Shown here: positions 1 to 4,523 of the stretch, in pieces
Numbering within the stretch: the first letter of the stretch is position 1
Layout: each line of letters begins with the position of its first letter
Origin: Natrinema soli
GTDB taxonomy: Archaea > Halobacteriota > Halobacteria > Halobacteriales > Natrialbaceae
Length of the DNA: 7,434 nt
NCBI RefSeq assembly: GCF_028618695.1
Contig: NZ_JAQIVI010000319.1
Span: 1 to 7,434, forward strand
Reading direction: 5' to 3'
Notes under the pieces: model-generated
The model's input: only the letters and a program-made list of their open reading frames with translations
Databases searched by the model: none
What the model was told of the DNA's origin: nothing
Translations under genes and position numbers: made by a program

Positions 1-1
1 T

Positions 2-160
2 ACCGATTCTGGCTCCGCGGCCGCGCAGATGGGTGCGGTGGCCGACGGCGGAGACGTCGAGGGCTCGAGCGAGCCGCCGGCCGAGGAGAGCGAGGAGGAG
101 TCGAACGCGTATCCAGGCGACGACGGGACGGACACCGCGGGACGGGCCCCGTGGCTGTAG
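2..160 (+). CDS. C-terminal tail of an unrecognised acidic haloarchaeal protein (5' partial)
   Basis: An open frame runs in from the left edge and stops at TAG 158-160, giving 52 residues. The tail is low in complexity and acidic: an Ala/Gly/Ser stretch, then a cluster of Glu (AEESEEES), then Asp/Gly/Thr, ending RAPWL. Such tails are common at the ends of soluble haloarchaeal proteins and say little about function, so I do not recognise the gene. Codon use is strongly GC-rich, with G or C at most third positions, unlike the variable region to the right. It reads toward the tRNA-Trp gene, leaving a 58-base gap that holds the likely tRNA promoter. Confidence 0.7.
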   Translation, partial: TDSGSAAAQMGAVADGGDVEGSSEPPAEESEEESNAYPGDDGTDTAGRAPWL

Positions 161-187
161 TGCGGTTTCAGTACCGAATCGAAACCA

Positions 188-194
188 CTTTAGG
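188..194 (+). promoter_or_regulatory. TATA-like box for tRNA-Trp
   Basis: CTTTAGG is centred about 27-28 bases before the first base of tRNA-Trp (219), the expected distance for an archaeal TATA box. It is preceded by the purine-rich GAAACCA, a weak BRE candidate. Position is the main support; the match to TTTAWA is only partial. Confidence 0.45.
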
Positions 195-218
195 GCGGAT
201 AGCCCAACGGAGACTCGA

Positions 219-393
219 GGGGTCGTGGCCAAGCCAGGCATGGCGGCTGACTCCAGAGGCACCGCGCCCGGGACGACACTCCAGACTGATATACTGATCG
301 GACACCTGATCAGTGTCCGTGTGATGACCCTCTGGAGTTCCGAGGCGCACCGGAGATATCAGTAGATCGGGGGTTCAAATCCCTCCGACCCCA
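219..393 (+). tRNA. trnW: tRNA-Trp (CCA anticodon) with intron
   Basis: All four arms can be drawn. The acceptor GGGGTCG (219-225) pairs perfectly with CGACCCC (386-392), with discriminator A at 393; 3' CCA is not encoded. The D stem is 228-231 with 241-244. The anticodon stem 246-250 pairs with 359-363. Anticodon CCA is at 253-255. The T arm is GGGGG, loop TTCAAAT, CCCTC. The anticodon arm is interrupted by an intron, 257-357, between tRNA positions 37 and 38. The splice site is a textbook bulge-helix-bulge: CTCC 251-254 pairs with GGAG 352-355, flanked by three-base bulges AGA 255-257 and ATA 356-358. An intron at this place in tRNA-Trp is characteristic of haloarchaea and is removed by the archaeal splicing endonuclease. 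Confidence 0.97.
257..357 (+). ncRNA. tRNA-Trp intron carrying a box C/D 2'-O-methylation guide
   Basis: The 101-base intron contains box C (GTGATGA 321-327), box D (CTGA 294-297), a degenerate box D (CCGA 340-343) and possibly a degenerate C' (GACGACA 272-278). Two guides can be read. CTCTGGAGT (330-338) pairs with 250-258; its base 335 pairs with C34 (253) and lies exactly five bases before box 340. ACTGATAT (285-292) pairs with 356-363; its base 289 pairs with U39 (359) and lies exactly five bases before box 294. Both obey the rule that the methylated base pairs with the fifth guide base upstream of D or D'. In Haloferax volcanii the homologous intron is known to direct Cm34 and Um39 in the pre-tRNA. 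Stem GCGCC 264-268 with GGCGC 344-348 closes the intron. Confidence 0.9.
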
Positions 394-451
394 TACCTCT
401 GCCGCGAGCAAATTCGCGAGCGGCAGGTATGCAAGAGGAGGGATTTGAATC
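372..451. repeat. Nested inverted repeat formed from the tRNA-Trp 3' end
   Basis: Bases 372-386, the T-arm of tRNA-Trp, reappear inverted at 437-451 with 14 of 15 positions matching. Inside them, ATACCTCTGCCGC (393-405) pairs with GCGGCAGGTAT (420-430) around a two-base bulge, and CGCGA/TCGCG sits near the centre. Only 387-392 against 431-436 fails to pair. The sequence just after the tRNA could fold as a long hairpin and act in transcript 3' end formation. Equally it may be the scar of an integration or inversion at the tRNA 3' end, a favoured attachment site. I cannot choose between these from sequence alone. Confidence 0.7.
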
Positions 452-487
452 AGGGAGCAGCTTCGCTGCAACCGTGGTTCAAATCCC
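440..487. repeat. Hairpin whose arms are tRNA T-arm sequence
   Basis: GGGATTTGAATC (440-451) pairs with GGTTCAAATCCC (476-487) over 12 positions with a single G-T wobble. Within it, GCAGC-TTC-GCTGC (457-469) forms a perfect five-pair stem. The right arm matches 12 bases of the tRNA-Trp T-arm (GGTTCAAATCCC) in direct orientation. It is therefore the third copy of this motif, and the left arm is shared with the repeat at 372-451. No acceptor or anticodon arm accompanies it, so it is not a tRNA gene. Confidence 0.7.
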
Positions 488-570
488 GTCGACTCTCTGT
501 GTGGTTTCTTCCGGTAACGGGCTGAGGTGCAGTCTATTCTCAAGTTTGACGTACACGACGAGCCCCACAG

Positions 571-765
571 ATGCGAATCGATATGATTCTCTCCCGGCTG
601 AAGGCAGACCGTTTGGAGAACGTCTAGGCGCTCTCGAGTGAGGCCCTCGAGAAGTGGTCGCGCTCGGGGAACGATCCGCCAGTACTCCGCGGCACCGAGC
701 TGACTTGGAAGACTCCAGGCGGCGGAACTGAGACCGGATTCGTCGGCGCTGTTGCCGATCGCTGA
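571..765 (+). pseudogene. Possible short coding remnant with an in-frame TAG
   Basis: From ATG 571 a frame runs 64 codons to TGA 763-765 and is interrupted only by TAG at codon 19 (625-627). Both sides of the stop look alike in composition: MRIDMILSRLKADRLENV before it, and after it a Ser/Glu/Leu stretch (ALSSEALEKWSRSGN) and a Gly/Thr-rich end. The codon use is haloarchaeal, with Glu and Asp frequent. There is no plausible restart codon just after the TAG. I do not recognise a family. It may be a decayed gene or an open stretch arising by chance. It lies between the tRNA-derived repeats and the GmrSD-type fragment, a region that looks degraded throughout. Confidence 0.35.
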
Positions 766-849
766 ACCGGCCTCCATAGTGGCAACGCTCTGGATTCCGT
801 TGTTTTCAGCAAATATTCTTGAATAACATCCCTGCTTAGACAAATCTGG

Positions 850-1470
850 TTGCAGTCGGTGCCTCGAGGGCAGGGTCAACACCGCGATCGCACCGCAACG
901 CCTGCGGGGTCGTTTTTGTGGAGTGGATCGAGTGACACTCGAGTAGCGAACAATCTCTCGAACATCAGTGATGAAAGTTCGATCTTCAAGCCTGTCAGTT
1001 CGGCTGACTGGGATACGCTGTTGACTGATTTGATCGAAGACGGTCAGATCGAAGGGCAAGATCAGTTGACCAATAAAAACCCGACGAGTCGAGTGAAGTT
1101 GTTATTACGGTATTATTATGTATTGACTCAACAGCGTCCCACGAATCCCGATGAGATGTCTGTCGATCATATCATACCAAGTAAGGAGTTCGAGAGTACT
1201 GTCGAGGAGGAACTACAGCGCTACGAGCATCATATCGCAAATTTGGCGGAGCTTCCAAGTCGGGATAATTCAACGAAGGGTGACAAGAGTCTCGATGAGA
1301 TCAGTGATCCATGGTTGATGTCGCAGGTCTCGCAGTATACCGGGATTGATGAGGAAGAGTTCGACAAGTATTGTGATATCACAGATATTGAGGAGTTGGT
1401 TGAGGTTCGGGGCAAACGGCTGAAGGAGGAGTTTTTGGAGGGGCGACGGTTTCTACTTGACGTGAAATAA
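850..1470 (+). pseudogene. C-terminal fragment of a GmrSD/DUF262-type protein (DUF1524 HNH domain)
   Basis: The frame is open from 823 to TAA 1468-1470; 850 is only the first possible start (TTG). From about 960 the translation looks like the C-terminal HNH-type nuclease domain of GmrSD/DUF262 proteins. It has a helical RVKLLLRYYYVL segment, then VDHIIP (Asp/His near residues 106-107), HHIANLAELPSRDN with a following Lys (STKGDKSLDEI), and a C-terminal helix with R..L...F.EGRRFLL. In complete family members this domain follows a large N-terminal DUF262 NTPase/ParB-like domain, and the whole protein (usually over 500 residues) acts in type IV restriction of modified phage DNA. Here that part is missing: residues 1-35 have no family character and no N-terminal piece is visible upstream. 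I infer a truncated remnant, although the nuclease motifs are intact. No promoter or ribosome-binding site is evident. Confidence 0.7.
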
Positions 1471-1606
1471 TGTAGAACCATCGCGTAGTGACTCGTTTCA
1501 GGGAGTCTACTGAGTTATCCATACATATTCCATCTGAATAGAACACTAAGAACCAGACTTCGATGTAACTGCCTGGGGTTGCTCGTCGACAAATACCATT
1601 CTCCGA

Positions 1607-1641
1607 ATATGCACACGAGATGCGAACCCTCGTGTGCATAT
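1607..1641. repeat. Perfect 13-bp inverted repeat with 9-base spacer
   Basis: ATATGCACACGAG (1607-1619) and CTCGTGTGCATAT (1629-1641) are exact reverse complements around ATGCGAACC. The repeat lies about 110 bases before the DUF7692-like start and about 140 after the GmrSD-type fragment. It has no T-run and is far from a stop codon, so an operator or recombination site is as likely as a terminator. The core GTGTGCAT also occurs near 2371 and 3512. Confidence 0.75.
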
Positions 1642-1752
1642 CTCGAGACTGCGTTCCTCTCTGAATGACCGACACGTTCCACCTGTTTTGGGCCGAAATG
1701 GGCCGTCCAGTGAGTCGAAAAAACGAGGATTTCGGGTGTCGTGTGTACGAGT

Positions 1753-2007
1753 ATGCGAATCAGAACCGATGGCGACTATGCGTACCGACGAGACGCGATC
1801 GAACGCGCAGCCGACTTCTACGATTGTAATAAGACGAAAGCGGTGGTGAGCGCTTGCGACGACGTACCGAAGTGTGTCCAAGCGTCCCGTCAGGTCCTCG
1901 AGCGCGACGACCTCACGCTTGAGCAGCGCCGAGAGATCGCCGAGACGCTCTCGACGAGAGCAGTAACGTTCGAAGTCGAATTTGAGATCATCGTCGACAC
2001 CGAGTAA
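1753..2007 (+). CDS. Small DUF7692-like haloarchaeal protein
   Basis: This 84-residue acidic soluble protein opens MRIRTDGDYAYRRDAIERAADFYDC..., has a helical middle (CVQASRQVLERDDLTLEQRREIAETLSTRAV) and ends in a beta-like FEVEFEIIV segment. From memory it matches a small, widespread haloarchaeal family (DUF7692) that opens with the same MRIRTDGDYAYRRDA signature; the match is unverified. The N-terminal part (a short strand, then R..A..RA...Y.CNKTKAVV.AC) is reminiscent of ribbon-helix-helix proteins, so DNA binding or an antitoxin-like role is possible but unproven. ATG 1753 is preferred over in-frame GTG 1741 because it matches that opening. The frame is intact. Its stop ends one base before the 8-bp target duplication of the element at 2017-3771, so the insertion spared it. 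Confidence 0.8.
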   Translation: MRIRTDGDYAYRRDAIERAADFYDCNKTKAVVSACDDVPKCVQASRQVLERDDLTLEQRREIAETLSTRAVTFEVEFEIIVDTE

Positions 2008-2008
2008 C

Positions 2009-2034
2009 AGTAGTTGGGCTCTGTTGAAATCCTC
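2009..2034. repeat. Left end of transposon: 8-bp target duplication and 18-bp terminal repeat
   Basis: AGTAGTTG (2009-2016) is followed by GGCTCTGTTGAAATCCTC (2017-2034). The 18 bases are the exact reverse complement of 3754-3771, and the preceding octamer recurs exactly after the right end at 3772-3779. Confidence 0.93.
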
Positions 2035-2100
2035 AGCGGCTAACAAATTTTGATGGGGATCGGTAAGTACGGGGAACTCACGATCCATTAGATCTCTGGG

Positions 2101-2106
2101 TTTATC
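2101..2106 (+). promoter_or_regulatory. TATA-like box for the 56-aa gene
   Basis: TTTATC, preceded by GGG, lies 25-30 bases before GTG 2131. This fits a leaderless haloarchaeal transcript starting at or near the start codon. Confidence 0.55.
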
Positions 2107-2130
2107 TCACCGGAAGTCCAAAGACAGCAC

Positions 2131-2301
2131 GTGTCTGGCGAAGAAGACGACCAAATAGATTCGAATAAGATGGCTCTGGGGATTGCGTTCGGGCCGCTAC
2201 TAGGAGTCGCTCTTGGACTCGCACTGGGTGATATCGCGATAGGTATTCCGTTTGGTATGGTTCTCGGTATCTTTCTCGGTGTGGTGTGGGGCCTAATATA
2301 G
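2131..2301 (+). CDS. 56-aa glycine-zipper-like membrane protein (GTG start)
   Basis: From GTG 2131 the protein has an acidic N-terminus (SGEEDDQIDSNK) and then an almost wholly hydrophobic stretch with small residues at regular spacing: GIAFGPLLGVALGLALGD, then AIGIPFGMVLGIFLGVVWG. Two tightly packed helices of the glycine-zipper kind are predicted, inserted in the cell membrane with the acidic end probably cytoplasmic. A GTG start is inferred because the frame upstream is open only to 2092 and has no ATG, and because the TATA-like box lies at leaderless distance. It is the first gene inside the transposon, about 100 bases from the left end, and converges with the 310-aa gene. Family members are generally uncharacterised. 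I assign no function. Confidence 0.8.
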   Translation: MSGEEDDQIDSNKMALGIAFGPLLGVALGLALGDIAIGIPFGMVLGIFLGVVWGLI

Positions 2302-2341
2302 TGAACTACCACGCGAGAACTTGAACAGTCGTTGTACTCGT

Positions 2342-2365
2342 ACACGTAGTTGCCGTTCAGTACAG
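2342..2365 (+). repeat. 20-bp dispersed repeat, copy 1
   Basis: The core GTAGTTGCCGTTCAGTACAG is at 2346-2365. The four bases before it (ACAC) are also shared with copy 3, giving a 24-base identity. It lies inside the transposon, between the ends of the convergent 56-aa and 310-aa genes. Confidence 0.9.
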
Positions 2366-2447
2366 AGACGAGTGTGCATGTGTCTCAGATCTCCCGTGGT
2401 GGAAATACTCTTGGACGGGCGGCACGACCATCCTGAGTAATCCCGTA

Positions 2448-3380
2448 TCACACGCTCACGTCTTGTTCGCGGCGATTGTTTCCTCTCCATATCATGATTC
2501 GGCGGAACCCAATTCCGAGGATGAAGCCACCTGTACCGAGGATGACCGCGAGGATGAGAGCGGCCAGCAACGCAAAGGTTGCGTCAACGAGTGGGCCACT
2601 ACTACTGAGACCACCCACCACGAAATCAATCAGAAGCGCTCCGGATATCGGGCCAAAGACCAGTCCGCAACTGACGAACAGGCCAGCGTTCCGATATGCG
2701 GGCCACATCGCCAGCCCCATCCAAGCGAAGATCGTCAATACCCCGAGCAAAGTGTTTGCGGCGAGAACGCCGGGTGGAAAGAACAACTCGACCAGATCGA
2801 CTCCTTCAACCGGGAGCGAAAGGTACGGACGGGTAACATATATCAGACCGCCTGCTATGACGAATAACACCCCCGCGAGCAAACCCCATCGGGCTGACCG
2901 CATGGGGTTCTTTCCCACAAGCACCCGGAGAAGCCAGCCGGTTGATTCAGCACCCGTGTCACGGGAAGGTAATCCGTGGGGAATCCGCCCAATGACGTAT
3001 CCGATCGTACCAACAACGAATGCCGTAAACACCGCCCACAGGACTGGAACGATAGCCTCGTGAAAGAAGACAGTTCCCTCCTGCACGAACCAGTTCCATA
3101 ACCACCCGAAGACGGGGCCGAACACGAGAAACCAACTCAGCACTAATCCGTCGTTCCAGTAGGCATTCCCGGCGGCTATTCCCCCACCAACGATAAGAAC
3201 GCCTAGGACTACGAAGATAGAGAATCGTCCAAACCAGCCCTCCATCCACCTCTGCGATTCGCCGATAGTGCTCATGAGAAAGAAGACGAGGAAGAGTGCG
3301 ATTCCTACACTAAACGCAATGCCAGCTCGTGCATCGTCACGACCAAGTAGCGCGTCAGTCAGAATCGAACCACGTGACAT
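2448..3380 (-). CDS. 310-aa polytopic membrane protein with internal duplication, cargo of the transposon
   Basis: About eight hydrophobic helices are visible, near residues 19-39, 53-71, 78-98, 108-131, 164-183, 205-227, 232-256 and 264-292, so it is an integral membrane protein. The two halves look like repeats. LVFGPVFGWLWNWFV (85-99) corresponds to LVFGPISGALLIDFV (240-254), each followed by a long helix ending in a Gly-rich turn and Arg (VGTIGYVIGRI, 123-133; LGTGGFILGIGFRRI, 281-295). The central hydrophilic segment (residues 134-163) links the halves. Loops are short, and no enzyme motif, nucleotide-binding site or cysteine centre is seen. A 4+4 duplicated design suggests a transporter, channel or membrane-remodelling scaffold, but I do not recognise the family. 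ATG 3380 is supported by a TATA-like box at leaderless distance. It is the largest cargo gene and is read toward the 56-aa gene. Confidence 0.88.
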   Translation of the reverse strand: MSRGSILTDALLGRDDARAGIAFSVGIALFLVFFLMSTIGESQRWMEGWFGRFSIFVVLGVLIVGGGIAAGNAYWNDGLVLSWFLVFGPVFGWLWNWFVQEGTVFFHEAIVPVLWAVFTAFVVGTIGYVIGRIPHGLPSRDTGAESTGWLLRVLVGKNPMRSARWGLLAGVLFVIAGGLIYVTRPYLSLPVEGVDLVELFFPPGVLAANTLLGVLTIFAWMGLAMWPAYRNAGLFVSCGLVFGPISGALLIDFVVGGLSSSGPLVDATFALLAALILAVILGTGGFILGIGFRRIMIWRGNNRREQDVSV

Positions 3381-3405
3381 ACTTACTTACTATACACCAT
3401 GAAAC

Positions 3406-3411
3406 TTAATA
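3406..3411 (-). promoter_or_regulatory. TATA-like box for the 310-aa membrane protein
   Basis: On the minus strand TATTAA lies 26-31 bases before ATG 3380, the position expected for leaderless initiation in haloarchaea. Confidence 0.6.
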
Positions 3412-3454
3412 CTCTGGTAGGATCAAAAGAGATTTTGACGATAGATATGCAGGA

Positions 3455-3474
3455 GTAGTTGCCGTTCAGTACAG
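3455..3474 (+). repeat. 20-bp dispersed repeat, copy 2
   Basis: An exact copy of GTAGTTGCCGTTCAGTACAG. It lies inside the transposon, between the promoter of the 310-aa gene and the divergent 53-aa gene. The base before the core is A, so AGTAGTTG, the same octamer as the transposon target duplication, appears here too. Confidence 0.9.
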
Positions 3475-3519
3475 GCGAGGAAGCGAACGGATCAAGTCAA
3501 ACAGATATGATGTGTGCAT

Positions 3520-3681
3520 ATGTCCGACCGACTACTTGCCGTTCTTGTCATGCTGATAGTCTTACTAGTTGTATCTCAAACTACCGTCGTACCACGAAAC
3601 CAACTGCTGGGTACGATAGGACTAGTGGTCGGAGCTATCGCCATTGTGTACGCACTTGGTGAATTAGTGAAAGCATTCTAA
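3520..3681 (+). CDS. 53-aa two-helix membrane protein, cargo of the transposon
   Basis: The translation starts MSDRLLAVLVMLIVLLVVSQ and continues TTVVPRNQLLGTIGLVVGAIAIVYALGELVKAF. Two hydrophobic helices (about residues 5-19 and 28-48) flank a short polar loop with Pro-Arg-Asn, which predicts a small hairpin membrane protein with a charged tip at each end. ATG 3520 is chosen over in-frame GTG 3514; a stop at 3508 closes the frame above. It is read divergently from the 310-aa gene and is the last gene before the right transposon end. No clear TATA box sits at leaderless distance, so its transcript may start further up, near the 20-bp repeat. The product may act with the other two membrane proteins of the element, but that is inference from linkage only. 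Confidence 0.7.
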   Translation: MSDRLLAVLVMLIVLLVVSQTTVVPRNQLLGTIGLVVGAIAIVYALGELVKAF

Positions 3682-3753
3682 ATTCAGCCGACTGAATCGA
3701 TAAGTCCGCATCTGTAGTGTGCGTGTGTTTCGCGCTAAAATACATCTGAAGAA

Positions 3754-3779
3754 GAGGATTTCAACAGAGCCAGTAGTTG
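3754..3779. repeat. Right end of transposon: 18-bp terminal repeat and 8-bp target duplication
   Basis: GAGGATTTCAACAGAGCC (3754-3771) is the exact reverse complement of the left end, followed by AGTAGTTG (3772-3779), identical to 2009-2016. Confidence 0.93.
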
Positions 3780-3851
3780 GTAATACAGCTCCTTCATTCA
3801 GAACCAGGTGCAAAAATGAAACATCCGATTCGGTAGGTACAGAGCAAGTGA

Positions 3852-4052
3852 TTACGGTGGTTTCGGACTGTTGTATGATGTACCCTCTAAATGGCTTATT
3901 CGAAGATGGAGAGTGAGTTCTTCACGATGAGGGGCTACGAATTCACAGATCGGACAGGTGTACTCTTGTTGATTAGGCATCCTTACTTCGGATGCCTCTG
4001 AACTCCGTAGTAGTCCAGAATTCGTGGTTTCACCGGAATACTGGGACATCAT
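3852..4052 (-). CDS. Small single C2H2 zinc-finger protein
   Basis: This is a 66-residue protein with one classical finger: YTCPICEF...LTLHLRISH, with Cys33, Cys36, His49 and His54 in a C-X2-C-X12-H-X4-H pattern. The N-terminal 24 residues are Ser/Thr/Glu-rich, and the C-terminus is short with a Pro-rich end. Small one-finger proteins are common in haloarchaea and are thought to act in DNA, RNA or protein contacts; the target here is unknown. Two tandem ATGs (4052 and 4049) open the frame and an AT-rich stretch (CATATT around 4073-4078) lies at leaderless distance before them. An alternative start at 3980 (MPNQQEY) would still keep the whole finger. It lies just outside the transposon's right end. 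Confidence 0.72.
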   Translation of the reverse strand: MMSQYSGETTNSGLLRSSEASEVRMPNQQEYTCPICEFVAPHREELTLHLRISHLEGTSYNSPKPP

Positions 4053-4486
4053 TATAGTACTTGAAGCATAGTAATATGTCTGCTTCTAGGAGGAGCGTGT
4101 ACTGGTCTATATCAGTATTGAACGGTATGGAGCCATAGAGGGTGTCATACAATATCCCAACCGACGTCATTCGTAGCTTCGTCCATGAATAAAACCAGCG
4201 ACTGGTAAAATCATTCTATCACAGATAAAATAAGAACGGTGTAATCGGAGAATAGCAGGTATAAGACGGATTCTATGACACGCTCAAAGGAGGAGAAAGC
4301 AAGTTGACCGTTTACTTTGCACACGTAGTTGCCGTTCAGTACAGGGGACACATACAGCAACATGGTATCTACAAGTGATATGGACTTGGATAACGTAGGC
4401 TCGGTCCAACCCGGGAGTCGAGGCTGCCTTCAAAACGCTACGCAACGTAGATAGATACCGTCTGATCAGTTTCTGGCCCGTCTACT
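4053..4486. other. AT-rich gap without a convincing gene
   Basis: About 430 bases, visibly AT-richer than the flanks, with stops scattered in all frames. The longest plausible starts give peptides of 13-31 residues (for example ATG 4361, 30 residues), with no recognisable features. It contains copy 3 of the 20-bp repeat. No RNA gene or inverted repeat of note was found. It separates the zinc-finger gene from the reductase gene and looks like a junction between separately acquired pieces. Confidence 0.5.
4321..4344 (+). repeat. 20-bp dispersed repeat, copy 3
   Basis: The core GTAGTTGCCGTTCAGTACAG is at 4325-4344, preceded by ACAC as in copy 1. This copy lies outside the transposon, about 180 bases before the reductase gene, so the repeat is not simply part of the element's own structure. 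Confidence 0.9.
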
Positions 4487-4503
4487 GTCTATAGTTAATA
4501 GAC
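4487..4503 (+). promoter_or_regulatory. TATA-like box inside a 17-bp dyad before the reductase gene
   Basis: GTCTATAGTTAATAGAC has perfect six-base arms around AGTTA. TTAATA (4495-4500), 24-29 bases before ATG 4524, is the likely TATA box of a leaderless transcript. A dyad overlapping the TATA box would suit a repressor that blocks TBP binding. Confidence 0.5.
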
Positions 4504-4523
4504 GCGGCAACCAAGAGTATTCC

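Larger units (their letters stand above)
2017..3771. mobile_element. Transposase-less transposon with IS6-like ends carrying three membrane-protein genes
   Basis: The 1755-base segment is bounded by perfect 18-bp inverted repeats and flanked by the identical octamer AGTAGTTG, the hallmark of a transposition event. The ends begin GGCTCTGTTG, close to the known start of IS6-family elements (IS26: GGCACTGTTGCAAA), which also make 8-bp duplications. This supports an IS6-type transposase acting in trans. No frame inside resembles a DDE transposase. The contents are a 56-aa glycine-rich membrane protein (plus), a 310-aa polytopic membrane protein (minus) and a 53-aa membrane protein (plus), with two copies of a 20-bp repeat flanking the 310-aa gene. 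Base composition is lower in GC than the core genes at either end of the window. The intact ends and duplication suggest a fairly recent insertion. Whether it still moves is unknown. Confidence 0.85.

Noticed and set aside
476..490. A second tRNA gene suggested by GGTTCAAATCCC
   Set aside because: No acceptor, D or anticodon arm accompanies it; it is only a T-arm copy.
571..765. TAG as a pyrrolysine codon in the 571-765 frame
   Set aside because: No pyrrolysine machinery is visible, haloarchaea generally lack it, and the product is not a methylamine methyltransferase.
310..1059. Long minus-strand open frame of 249 codons
   Set aside because: It runs antisense through the tRNA-Trp, the T-arm repeats and the GmrSD-type fragment. 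Its segments such as GRRDLNPRS are simply the reverse reading of T-arm sequence, a known false-gene signature.
1546..2088. Minus-strand open frame of 180 codons over the DUF7692-like gene
   Set aside because: It is antisense to a recognisable gene and crosses the inverted repeat and the transposon end; no domain is seen.
2476..3063. Plus-strand open frame of 195 codons inside the 310-aa gene
   Set aside because: The other strand gives a clear hydrophobic polytopic protein with a promoter; this frame is rich in Pro, Thr and Arg and has no domain.
4361..4453. Small plus-strand frame after repeat copy 3 (30 residues)
   Set aside because: It has no promoter at the expected distance, no recognisable motif, and lies in an AT-rich gap where short frames arise by chance.
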